This document shows, in pieces, positions 1 through 5,889 of a DNA stretch of 13,237 nt (position 1 is the first letter of the stretch; each line of letters opens with the position of its first letter). Location of the stretch: contig JAEDGK010000053.1 of assembly GCA_016297555.1 (NCBI GenBank), forward strand, positions 1 through 13,237. Reading direction: 5' to 3'. Origin of the DNA: Clostridiaceae bacterium. Lineage in GTDB: Bacteria > Bacillota > Clostridia > Oscillospirales > Acutalibacteraceae. The position numbers and the translations under genes were made by a program. Below the pieces are notes generated by a model that was not told where the DNA came from, did not search any database, and saw only the letters and a program-made list of their open reading frames with translations.

Positions 1-84
1 CGACGGCGTATCAAGATACTCCGAGTCGGAAAAAACGGCTAAAAAGAAACATAAAAAATTGATATTAACTTTAAATACAATGTT
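1..84. other. Left-edge sequence, no supportable gene
   Basis: No gene can be supported here. On the plus strand one frame stops at 40-42 and another at 60-62, so either could be the last residues of a gene entering from the left. The third frame has the more typical codons and encodes a Lys-rich stretch (KTAKKKHKK), but it runs on without a stop into the hairpin at 85-126. The sequence becomes A/T-rich after about 40. A gene tail is possible but undetermined. Confidence 0.3.
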
Positions 85-126
85 AAAATGGCTTGTATCG
101 GTTGAATTTCCAATACAAGCCATTTT
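85..126 (-). terminator. Intrinsic terminator of the WG lipoprotein gene, possibly bidirectional
   Basis: Arms 85-101 and 110-126 form a 17-bp stem with an 8-nt loop. Read on the minus strand every pair is Watson-Crick or G-U; read on the plus strand the pair 99/112 is a C-A mismatch. It therefore fits a minus-strand RNA best and sits 50 bp after the stop of the minus-strand lipoprotein gene. The minus-strand tail is only TTTT, whereas the plus-strand side has six T (123-128), so it may also stop plus-strand transcripts from the left. The stem is homologous to the hairpin at 4762-4795. Confidence 0.8.
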
Positions 127-175
127 TTGCTATTTTAGTTTCTTTTGGTCTTCGCTTAGTGCGACATCCCTTTAT

Positions 176-1141
176 TTATTCCGATATTAGTTTTCCGTTT
201 CTATCGAGTGTGACCTTTACGCCCGGTCTTTCGGCGGTAAATGTGCCGTCATCGTTCCTTGTTATTGTGCCGTATTCCTCTGAAAGCTTGTTGCCGCTTT
301 TATCAATGACCCAATGCCCTTTTGTGGTTGTGCCAAGCTCGTTATCCCAACTGTCTGAGGTGTATAAAATTCCCACGCCCGTATCTGCACCGTCAATAAA
401 GCTGACGGAGCTGAATCTGCCGCTTGGGCATAGAACCTCGCCGTCCTTGCTGCAAATTACAAGCACATCATTTTCGCTTAAACCCTGATTATCTCCTTTT
501 CTGCCGACGATAACAGGGTCATAATAAAACACCTCGTCATATTCGCAGGGGAGAACCGTCTTTCCGTCGCTGTTGTTTACGCCGAAATGCAGAGCTTTTG
601 AATAAGAAACCGTGGTAACAAGGTCGTCGCTGATTTTCTTTCGCTCTTTCGGAGTTTGATTATACATTCCGAGTGAATTTCCGTAAAAATCGATAAGCTC
701 ACATTCGTTGTCGCTCAAAGAGGCGCAAAGGTAAAAATCCGGCTCAACAAATCCCGTATTTGCCGTCCAGGTATAGGATATGTTGCTGTAATTTACTGCC
801 GAAAGTCTGCTTCCGTCGGGATAAACAAGATATTGTATATGTTCATCGCTGTTTCTTACGATTATCATTGACGGATAGCCTACATTGTTCATATCGGGAT
901 ATATGGGATACAGCTCTCCGACAAAGTACGGAACAAGCTCATTGCCCTTATCGTCCGTCAGAGCGGTTCGCAAAACGCCGTCTTCGTTTCGCATATTAAT
1001 GATATAGCTGTTTTCTCCCACTTTGACTGCGTCAAGCGGAAGCGAAAACGGTTCTTCGGCGGTTTTCTTGTTGTTTTCACAGCCCGCAAAGCAAGCGGTA
1101 ATCATAATAATTGCTAATATAAATGATATTACTCTCTTCAT
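176..1141 (-). CDS. Lipoprotein with WG-repeat-like beta segments
   Basis: A 321-residue exported lipoprotein. Residues 1-20 are a short basic and hydrophobic signal peptide ending in a lipobox (FAGC, Cys21), so the mature protein should be lipid-anchored on the outer face of the membrane. The body has repeated 'DxxGxxLxP..Yxxv' patterns typical of WG-type repeats: around 62-71 (DDKGNELVP), 185-204 (DGKTVLPCEYDEV) and 275-290 (GHWVIDKSGNKL). WG-repeat proteins are beta-rich and common on clostridial surfaces; their ligands are mostly unknown. The ATG at 1141 is well supported by AAGGAGGAG at 1145-1153. The gene is monocistronic, with its own sigma-A promoter at 1301-1329, a leader of about 150 nt containing a terminator-like hairpin, and a terminator at 85-126. 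No enzymatic motif is visible. The lipoprotein call is firm; the repeat family assignment is moderate. Confidence 0.85.
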   Translation of the reverse strand: MKRVISFILAIIMITACFAGCENNKKTAEEPFSLPLDAVKVGENSYIINMRNEDGVLRTALTDDKGNELVPYFVGELYPIYPDMNNVGYPSMIIVRNSDEHIQYLVYPDGSRLSAVNYSNISYTWTANTGFVEPDFYLCASLSDNECELIDFYGNSLGMYNQTPKERKKISDDLVTTVSYSKALHFGVNNSDGKTVLPCEYDEVFYYDPVIVGRKGDNQGLSENDVLVICSKDGEVLCPSGRFSSVSFIDGADTGVGILYTSDSWDNELGTTTKGHWVIDKSGNKLSEEYGTITRNDDGTFTAERPGVKVTLDRNGKLISE

Positions 1142-1230
1142 ATTCTCCTCCTTGTTTATCTTTTCTTTTCTTTCCCGTTTGTTAAGAATGAATTGCCGAA
1201 TTCAAAGCCGTATAGGCATCAGCTCCTTTG

Positions 1231-1274
1231 AAAAACACCCCGAATCAAGCCAACCGTTTTTGCGGGATGTTTTT
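1231..1274 (-). promoter_or_regulatory. Terminator-like hairpin in the lipoprotein leader (possible attenuator)
   Basis: Arms 1231-1242 and 1263-1274 form a 12-bp stem, fully paired on the minus strand with one G-U (1238/1267), and with five U at the end of the 3' arm. It lies between the promoter at 1301-1329 and the ATG at 1141, so it is inside the leader. The expected first leader bases (CGGGGT, 1293-1288) repeat the start of the 3' arm (CGGGGT, 1242-1237) and could pair with the 5' arm (1268-1263) instead. That would give two exclusive folds. The pairing is seen directly; the regulatory role is inferred. It could also be a second terminator behind the one at 1338-1379. Confidence 0.45.
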
Positions 1275-1300
1275 GAATAAATTTACAACCCCGTAATTTC

Positions 1301-1329
1301 ATAATAACATTTTAATTTTATATTGTCAA
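1301..1329 (-). promoter_or_regulatory. Sigma-A promoter of the WG lipoprotein gene
   Basis: Minus strand -35 TTGACA (1329-1324), 17-bp spacer, -10 TATTAT (1306-1301) preceded by TGT, giving an extended -10. The expected start is an A near 1294, leaving a leader of about 150 nt. The -35 box lies just past the T-tract of the upstream terminator. Confidence 0.85.
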
Positions 1330-1337
1330 TGAAAAAG

Positions 1338-1379
1338 AAAAAATCCCCGACGGCTCGGCAATCCGGAACCGTCGGGGAT
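1338..1379 (-). terminator. Intrinsic terminator of the suf operon
   Basis: Arms 1343-1353 and 1369-1379 form an 11-bp GC-rich stem (ATCCCCGACGG with CCGTCGGGGAT), with further pairing possible inside the loop. On the minus strand it is followed by a T-run (1342-1338, then more T after one C). It starts 12 bp past the stop of the SufB-like gene, a classic Rho-independent terminator. Confidence 0.93.
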
Positions 1380-1391
1380 AAATTTATCTGA

Positions 1392-2309
1392 TTATTTAAG
1401 AAAACCTTGTATAATAACTTCCTCAGCTTCCTCCTCGCTCATGCCGAAGGTCATCAGCTTGATAAGCTGGTCGTTGTTAATTCTTCCGATTGCCGCCTCG
1501 TGAACAATCTGCGCGTCGGCGGAGTTGGCGGTTATTGCGGGAATGGAGCTTACCGTTGCATTGTCCATTATTATTGAGTCGCATTGAACATGGGCGCGGC
1601 ATTTGGCGTTGCCCACAGCGTTTGGATGGAAAATCTGCTTTGAGCCGTCCTTGGCAACTGAGCGGGAAATAATCTGCGCTGAGGCGTCCTCGCCGTTGAG
1701 GCAAACCTCCATATCCGAGCGCGCGTGCTGATTGCCGTGGGTCAGCAGTCTTTCGGTGATTATCAGCTTTGCGCCTGCGGCAAGGCTCGCCTTGGTGTCG
1801 CGCACGGTGGAGTCAACACCCTTTATCTGCACCATTTCCATTTCGCAAACCGAGTTTTCGTCCTGCTCAACAACGGTGGCGGGATTCATAATCCTTTCAC
1901 CCTTGCCGTCGCCCTCGCCGTAATGCTTTTCAACATATTTGACCTTTGCATTTTTGCCGATGTGGAAAGTGTGAATTCCGTCATGCTCCGACTTCTGGTC
2001 GCCGCAGTTGTGAATTCCGCAGCCCGCAACTATCAGCACATCAGCACCCTCGCCGATGTAAAAATCGTTGTAAACAAGGTCGTCAACGCCCGTTTCGGTT
2101 ATGATTACGGGAATGTGAACGCTCTCATTCTTTGTGCCGGGGGCAACAATTATATCAATGCCCGGCTTATCCGATTTGGGCACGATTTCAATGTTTGCGG
2201 TGGAGCGCCTTGAAAGCCCCTCACCGTTTTTTCTGATATTGTAAGCTCCTGCGGGAATTTCGTGGAGACCCGCGATTGATTCGAGCAGGGCGCTGTCTAT
2301 CTTATCCAT
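1392..2309 (-). CDS. sufB: SufB/SufD-family Fe-S cluster assembly scaffold (minimal, SmsB-like)
   Basis: A 305-residue cytoplasmic scaffold subunit that should bind the neighbouring SufC ATPase and build Fe-S clusters. It is much shorter than E. coli SufB (about 495 residues) or SufD (about 420), lacking most of the N-terminal region but keeping the beta-helix core and C-terminal helices. By remembered alignment, Cys243 in QCDSII corresponds to SufB Cys405 (sulfur acceptor) and His270-Glu271 in VHEA to SufB His433-Glu434, so it resembles catalytic SufB more than SufD. Cys97 and Cys102 lie in an AGCGIHNCG segment. The C-terminal MSEEEAEEVIIQGFL is characteristic of the family. It follows sufC by 58 bp in the same direction and shares its promoter. 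The ribosome site (AAAGGA, 2323-2328) is rather far from the ATG and partly within a small hairpin. No separate SufD, SufS or SufU is nearby. Confidence 0.9.
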   Translation of the reverse strand: MDKIDSALLESIAGLHEIPAGAYNIRKNGEGLSRRSTANIEIVPKSDKPGIDIIVAPGTKNESVHIPVIITETGVDDLVYNDFYIGEGADVLIVAGCGIHNCGDQKSEHDGIHTFHIGKNAKVKYVEKHYGEGDGKGERIMNPATVVEQDENSVCEMEMVQIKGVDSTVRDTKASLAAGAKLIITERLLTHGNQHARSDMEVCLNGEDASAQIISRSVAKDGSKQIFHPNAVGNAKCRAHVQCDSIIMDNATVSSIPAITANSADAQIVHEAAIGRINNDQLIKLMTFGMSEEEAEEVIIQGFLK

Positions 2310-2367
2310 AGTTTATAACCATTCCTTTCAAAAAAGGCAGAAATTGTTTCAAATGCCGCGTTTCGGA

Positions 2368-3093
2368 TTAATCGTGACCGCGGAAGCCGCAGTTTTCGTT
2401 AAATTCGCCCATAAGGCGCGGGAAAATCTTGTCCTTTGAGCCGGAATCTCTGATTTTTCCGTCTGCAATGACAATCATTTCGTCTGCAAGCTGCATTATT
2501 CTTTCCTGATGAGAAATAACGATAACGCTTTGGTGACTGCCCTTGCTCATTGCCTTGAAGCTTTCAACGAGCATTGAGAAGCTCCATAAATCGATGCCTG
2601 CCTCGGGCTCGTCAAAAATGGCAAGACCGAGCTTGCGCGCCATAAGAGTTGCAATTTCAATTCGCTTTGCCTCGCCGCCCGAAAGGGAGTTATCCATTTC
2701 GCGGTTGAGATAATCCTTTGAGCAAAGCCCCACGCTTGTCAGGTAGCCGCAACATTCGTCAATGGGCAGCTCGCTGCCTGCGGCAAGCGAGAGCAGGCGG
2801 CGCACCGTAAGCCCCTTGAAGCGCGGAGGCTGCTGAAAGGCATAGCCTATGCCGAGCTTTGCCCTTTCCGTTACGGAAAGAGAGGTAATGTCTGTGCCGT
2901 TATATATTATTTTGCCGCCCGTGGGCTTTTCAATGCCCATAATCAGGCGGGCAAGAGTTGATTTGCCGCCGCCGTTAGGACCTGTTATGACGGTGAACGC
3001 GCCGTCGGGAACTTCAAGACTTACGCCGTCTATTATTTCAAGATTGGAGCCGTCCACATCAACATTAAAAGAAACATTTTCAAGCTTTAACAT
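2368..3093 (-). CDS. sufC: Fe-S cluster assembly ATPase SufC (SmsC-like)
   Basis: A 241-residue soluble ABC ATPase that powers conformational change of the SufB-type scaffold during Fe-S cluster formation. All ABC motifs are present in order: Walker A GPNGGGKST (38-46), Q-loop Gln87 in AFQQPP, signature LSGGEAKR (137-144), Walker B LAIFDE (157-162) followed by the PEAGIDL D-loop, and the switch His195 in VISHQE. No transmembrane segment is present, which separates it from transporters; the SGGEAKR signature and the SufB-like partner 58 bp downstream fix the assignment. Length is normal for SufC (about 250). The ATG at 3093 is preceded by GGAGAAG. Transcription should start from the promoter at 3125-3153 just upstream and continue into the scaffold gene. 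Confidence 0.95.
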   Translation of the reverse strand: MLKLENVSFNVDVDGSNLEIIDGVSLEVPDGAFTVITGPNGGGKSTLARLIMGIEKPTGGKIIYNGTDITSLSVTERAKLGIGYAFQQPPRFKGLTVRRLLSLAAGSELPIDECCGYLTSVGLCSKDYLNREMDNSLSGGEAKRIEIATLMARKLGLAIFDEPEAGIDLWSFSMLVESFKAMSKGSHQSVIVISHQERIMQLADEMIVIADGKIRDSGSKDKIFPRLMGEFNENCGFRGHD

Positions 3094-3124
3094 ATATCTT
3101 CTCCGTTTTGCATTTTATCGATTT

Positions 3125-3153
3125 ATTATATACCATTTAAGAGATTTTATCAA
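3125..3153 (-). promoter_or_regulatory. Sigma-A promoter of the suf operon
   Basis: Minus strand -35 TTGATA (3153-3148), 17-bp spacer, -10 TATAAT (3130-3125), placed between the stop of yifB and the sufC ATG with a leader of about 25-30 nt. No terminator is visible between yifB and this promoter, so read-through from yifB is possible. Confidence 0.85.
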
Positions 3154-3165
3154 CAGCAAATTGAG

Positions 3166-4698
3166 TTATTTTCTCCACAATCTGCGGTCAAGGCTTCTGT
3201 ACTGCACTGCCTGCGCGATATGATTTGCTTCAATGCTCGGGCTTCCCTCAAGGTCGGCGACTGTTCGGGCAACGCGCAGGATTTTATCATAGGCTCTTGC
3301 CGAAAAATCCAGCTTTTCAAAAACCTGTTCAAGCAAAACCATTGCCTGCGGAGTGGGGCGGCAGAATTCCCGAGTCATTGCGGGAGTCATCTTGGCGTTG
3401 CAGGCAATTCCCGAACCTTTCAGCCGCTCCTGCTGAATTTTACGGGCAGCATTTACGCGCTTTTTGATATCCGCCGAGCATTCCGAAGGCATTTTGCTCG
3501 AGAGCTTTTCAAAATCCACGGGCGGCACTTCAATGTGAATGTCAATTCTGTCAAGCAGAGGTCCCGAAACTCTTGCAAGATAACGCTTTGCCGCGCCCTC
3601 GGGGCAGGTGCATTTTCTTTTCGGGTGACCGTGGAAGCCGCAGGGGCAGGGATTCATGGCGCAGACTATCATTGCCGAGCAGGGATAGGTCAGAGAAGCA
3701 TTTGCGCGGGAAATGGTTATTTTTCCGTCCTCAATGGGCTGGCGCAAAACCTCCATTGCCGTGCGTGAAAATTCGGGAAGCTCGTCAAGAAAGAGAACTC
3801 CGTTATGCGAAAGCGAAATTTCTCCCGGGCGCGGAATTGCTCCGCCGCCCGAAAGACCTGCGGGCGAAACCGTGTGATGCGGCGCTCTGAACGGGCGTTC
3901 CCTGATAAGTGAAACTCCCTCGGGAAGTGCGCCCGCGATTGAATAAAGCTCCGTGGTTTGCAGGCTTTCTTCAAAGGTCATATCAGGCAGGATTGACGGC
4001 AGGCGTTTGGCAAGCATACTTTTGCCCGAGCCGGGAGGTCCGACCATAATAATGTTATGACCGCCCGCCGCGGCAATTTCAAGAGCATAGCGCGCCTCCT
4101 GCTGACCCATAACATCGCGGAAATCGGGCAGGGGAGCGTGCGGTGCTTCTGCCTTTGCGGCTGTGTCGGGGCTTACGGGCTTCAGAAGCTCCTCGCCCGT
4201 AAGGTGCCGCACTACCTGACGCACATTTTCGACTGCGTAAACCTCAATATCCGTTACAACCGAGCTTTCAAGAGCATTGGCGGCAGGCACGAAAACGCGC
4301 TTAATTCCGCTTTTGCGCGCTCTGATAACCATGGGCAAAACTCCGTTCACCCTGCGGATAAGTCCGTCAAGCGAAAGCTCGCCGATAAAGGCGCAGTCGT
4401 CAAGATTGCAGCGGAGCTGCTGACCCGCCTGCAAAATTGCAATAAGTATCGGCAGGTCATAAACGGGACCCTCCTTGCGGATATCGGCGGGTGAAAGATT
4501 GATTGTTATTCTGCTCTGAGGGAAGGAATAGCCGCTGTTTTTGATTGCGGAGCGAACTCTGTTGCGGGATTCGCTGACAGCCGTGTCGGGCAGACCGACA
4601 AGGTCAACACGCGGCAGACCCTGCCCGTAGTCAACCTCAACGCCTACCATATAGCTGTCAATTCCGAAAAGTCCCATGCTGTTAATGCGAGCAAACAT
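3166..4698 (-). CDS. yifB: YifB/ComM-family Mg-chelatase-like AAA+ ATPase
   Basis: A 510-residue ATPase of the YifB/ComM family. ComM of Gram-negative bacteria is a hexameric branch-migration helicase that helps integrate incoming DNA; the role in Clostridia is less clear. From Met1 at 4698: an N-terminal ChlI-like domain (about 1-165, with VGLPDTAVSESRNRVRSA); an AAA+ domain with Walker A GPPGSGKS (220-227) and Walker B VLFLDE (301-306); a Cys cluster CPC...CTC (351, 353, 363, 365) that could bind metal; GPLLDRIDIH (379-388); and a C-terminal Mg-chelatase domain with LDFSARAYDKILRVARTVADL split around 470-490. A TTG start at 4752 is in frame but overlaps the -35 box, so it lies upstream of the expected transcript start. 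The ATG at 4698 has GGGAG upstream and gives the usual family length. In many Firmicutes this gene is beside dprA; here it stands alone. Confidence 0.94.
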   Translation of the reverse strand: MFARINSMGLFGIDSYMVGVEVDYGQGLPRVDLVGLPDTAVSESRNRVRSAIKNSGYSFPQSRITINLSPADIRKEGPVYDLPILIAILQAGQQLRCNLDDCAFIGELSLDGLIRRVNGVLPMVIRARKSGIKRVFVPAANALESSVVTDIEVYAVENVRQVVRHLTGEELLKPVSPDTAAKAEAPHAPLPDFRDVMGQQEARYALEIAAAGGHNIIMVGPPGSGKSMLAKRLPSILPDMTFEESLQTTELYSIAGALPEGVSLIRERPFRAPHHTVSPAGLSGGGAIPRPGEISLSHNGVLFLDELPEFSRTAMEVLRQPIEDGKITISRANASLTYPCSAMIVCAMNPCPCGFHGHPKRKCTCPEGAAKRYLARVSGPLLDRIDIHIEVPPVDFEKLSSKMPSECSADIKKRVNAARKIQQERLKGSGIACNAKMTPAMTREFCRPTPQAMVLLEQVFEKLDFSARAYDKILRVARTVADLEGSPSIEANHIAQAVQYRSLDRRLWRK

Positions 4699-4723
4699 TT
4701 TAACCACTCCCTCTTTCCTGCAT

Positions 4724-4752
4724 ATAATATCACATTGAGGGAAAAAAGACAA
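4724..4752 (-). promoter_or_regulatory. Sigma-A promoter of yifB
   Basis: Minus strand -35 TTGTCT (4752-4747), 17-bp spacer, -10 TATTAT (4729-4724) preceded by TGA (extended -10). The start should be near 4717, about 20 nt before the ATG at 4698. This rules out the longer TTG-initiated frame. Confidence 0.75.
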
Positions 4753-4755
4753 TAT

Positions 4756-4795
4756 AAAAAGCGGCTTGCATCGGTTTTAATTCCGACGCAAGCCG
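4756..4795 (-). terminator. Intrinsic terminator of the surface protein gene
   Basis: Arms 4762-4774 and 4783-4795 form a 13-bp stem with an 8-nt loop, fully paired on the minus strand with one G-U (4770/4787; an A-C mismatch on the plus strand). Five T follow on the minus strand (4760-4756). It ends a few bases before the yifB promoter, so it insulates yifB from the upstream gene. It is homologous in sequence and shape to the hairpin at 85-126. Confidence 0.9.
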
Positions 4796-4832
4796 TTTGT
4801 GTGCGATTTAATTCTGTTTAAAAGCGGATAAA

Positions 4833-5321
4833 TCAGTTATCCTTCTTGGTCTTAACAACCGCGATTGTGCCTGCCGCAAGAGCAAGGAGAGCGATTGCGG
4901 GAACGGCAACGCTGCTGCCCGTTGAGGGGATAGCGGAGTCAACGCTCGCGGGCTTCTTGGTTGTTGCGGGCTTCTTTGTGGTGTCGCCCTCATCGATAAC
5001 GGTCTGACCGGGCTTGCGGGTTACGGTAGGAGCTTCGTCAGCCTTGGTGGTTTCGGGAGCCTTGGTTGTTGCGGAGCCGTCAGCAGGAGCTTTGGTTGTA
5101 TCAGCGGCAGTTGTGGGAGCTGCTGTTGTGGGCGCAGCAGTTGTAGGTGCTGCTGTTGTAGGAGCTGCTGTTGTGGGCGCTGCTGTTGTAGCAACAGTGG
5201 TTCTCGGATCAGTAGGATCGTCGCCAGCGGTTGTGGTTTCAGCAAAAGCCGAAACAGCAAGTGTGCAGAAAGCTACTGCCGCAATGATAACTGCAAGCAG
5301 TAAAGAAACAGTCTTTTTCAT
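4833..5321 (-). CDS. Small sortase-anchored surface protein with TTAAP repeat stalk
   Basis: A 162-residue exported protein. Residues 1-27 are a signal peptide (KK, a hydrophobic core, likely cleavage after SAFA). Residues 45-69 are five TTAAP units followed by a diverged TTAAD. The rest to about 120 is rich in Thr, Lys and Pro (TTKAP, TTKKPATTKKPA). The C-terminus is a sorting signal: IPSTG (131-135), a hydrophobic span and a KTKK tail. This matches the LPXTG plan with Ile in the first position, so it should be linked to peptidoglycan by a sortase, none of which is visible in this window. There is no folded domain, and the Thr/Pro stalk could be O-glycosylated. Of the possible starts, ATG 5321 has AAAGGATG (5331-5338) at good spacing; longer frames start inside the -10 box or the ribosome site. 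It is monocistronic, with promoter 5369-5397 and terminator 4756-4795. Function unknown. Confidence 0.88.
   Translation of the reverse strand: MKKTVSLLLAVIIAAVAFCTLAVSAFAETTTAGDDPTDPRTTVATTAAPTTAAPTTAAPTTAAPTTAAPTTAADTTKAPADGSATTKAPETTKADEAPTVTRKPGQTVIDEGDTTKKPATTKKPASVDSAIPSTGSSVAVPAIALLALAAGTIAVVKTKKDN
5110..5184 (-). repeat. 15-bp tandem repeat, five in-frame units (TTAAP)
   Basis: Five consecutive 15-bp units starting at 5110, 5125, 5140, 5155 and 5170 (plus-strand pattern GTTGTxGGxGCxGCx), each coding for TTAAP on the minus strand, with a diverged sixth segment at 5185-5199. The unit length is a multiple of three, so gain or loss of units would only change stalk length. Third-position differences show the units are not freshly copied. 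Confidence 0.93.
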
Positions 5322-5368
5322 TTTAGTTACCATCCTTTTTAAAAATTTTGTATCTTGAATACAAGCAT

Positions 5369-5397
5369 ATTTTACACGCATTGCCTCGGTTTGTCAA
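5369..5397 (-). promoter_or_regulatory. Sigma-A promoter of the surface protein gene
   Basis: Minus strand -35 TTGACA (5397-5392), 17-bp spacer, -10 TAAAAT (5374-5369). The leader of about 40 nt begins with a small stem-loop (TTGTAT paired with ATACAA) followed by a T-run and then the ribosome site. Confidence 0.85.
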
Positions 5398-5452
5398 GTG
5401 AATGAATTTGCCAATTACAAATTGTGTTTTATTTTTTGAGATATGCCTGAAT

Positions 5453-5481
5453 TTCAGACGATATAGGTGAAAAAATAGAAT
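5453..5481 (+). promoter_or_regulatory. Possible promoter of the 58-residue protein gene
   Basis: TTCAGA (5453-5458), 17-bp spacer, TAGAAT (5476-5481) on the plus strand, giving a short leader before the ribosome site at 5493-5499. The -35 match is poor, and an alternative pair TTGAGA (5436-5441) with GATATA (5460-5465) exists. A promoter must lie here because the upstream neighbour is divergent, but the exact boxes are uncertain. Confidence 0.35.
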
Positions 5482-5506
5482 AAATCTATGTGAAAGGAGC
5501 TTGAAT

Positions 5507-5683
5507 ATGCCCCAAAGTTTTCCCAAAAAAGAGAAAAACAAGGCTCAGTGGCACTTTGACAATCAGCGAGGCAGGCAGGAATATGACCTGAATGACGAGG
5601 ATATTCACACCGATGTTCTCGGGAGCTACACCGGAACGCCTTATGACGGCGTGCGCCCCGTTCAGGATGCCGATGACCTTTAA
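5507..5683 (+). CDS. Conserved-looking small acidic protein, function unknown
   Basis: A 58-residue soluble protein with no signal peptide or membrane segment. The N-terminus is basic and polar (KKEKNK, then QWHFDNQRGRQEYDL) and the C-terminal half acidic, ending in GSYTGTPYDG...PVQDADDL. I do not recognise a named domain, but the SYTG..P.D...PVQDADDL tail resembles short hypothetical proteins I recall from Oscillospiraceae genomes. The evidence that it is a gene is good: ATG 5507 has AAAGGAG (5493-5499) with a 7-nt gap, and an in-frame TTG at 5501 is too close to that site. Codon use resembles neighbouring genes. It is transcribed divergently from the surface protein and has a stable hairpin 37 bp past its stop. 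No function can be assigned. Confidence 0.8.
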   Translation: MPQSFPKKEKNKAQWHFDNQRGRQEYDLNDEDIHTDVLGSYTGTPYDGVRPVQDADDL

Positions 5684-5719
5684 AAGCCGAAAAAAGTAAA
5701 GCGCTATTCAGAGCGTGAG

Positions 5720-5750
5720 GGCGGAGCGCACTGTGCCTATGCGCTCCGCC
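5720..5750. terminator. GC-rich hairpin in the convergent region (possible terminator)
   Basis: Perfect 11-bp stem GGCGGAGCGCA (5720-5730) with TGCGCTCCGCC (5740-5750) and a 9-nt loop, between the convergent 58-residue protein gene and the beta-propeller gene. Neither side has an immediate T-run (TCTTTTG comes about 13 bp later on the plus strand), so it is an imperfect intrinsic terminator. It may belong to the larger structured stretch to 5842. Confidence 0.5.
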
Positions 5751-5889
5751 GTTCCACTCCATCTTTTGTCCCCTTTTCCGAATCCTTTCCCCAAAGGAAA
5801 CGGAATGTATGAAAGTTCCGCTTTGACTGAGCCGTCAGGCTCGCAGCCCCAATCCATCCGAGAGTTCGGGACAACGGAAATTCATTGCA

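Noticed and set aside
93..488. 131-residue plus-strand frame at the left edge
   Set aside because: It begins inside the terminator hairpin and is antisense to the lipoprotein gene; no ribosome site.
1725..2213. 162-residue plus-strand frame opposite the SufB-like gene
   Set aside because: It overlaps a gene with strong family identity; it has no ribosome site or recognisable domain.
4699..4752. N-terminal extension of YifB from a TTG at 4752
   Set aside because: The TTG overlaps the -35 box of the yifB promoter, and the ATG at 4698 has a ribosome site and gives the usual protein length.
5110..5184. Tandem repeat considered as a CRISPR or iteron array
   Set aside because: The 15-bp units are contiguous, without spacers, and encode an in-frame TTAAP stalk, so this is a coding repeat.
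5014..5358. 114-residue plus-strand frame with GAAVV repeats
   Set aside because: It is the antisense of the TTAAP repeat in the surface protein gene, which has signal peptide, sorting signal, promoter and terminator on the other strand.
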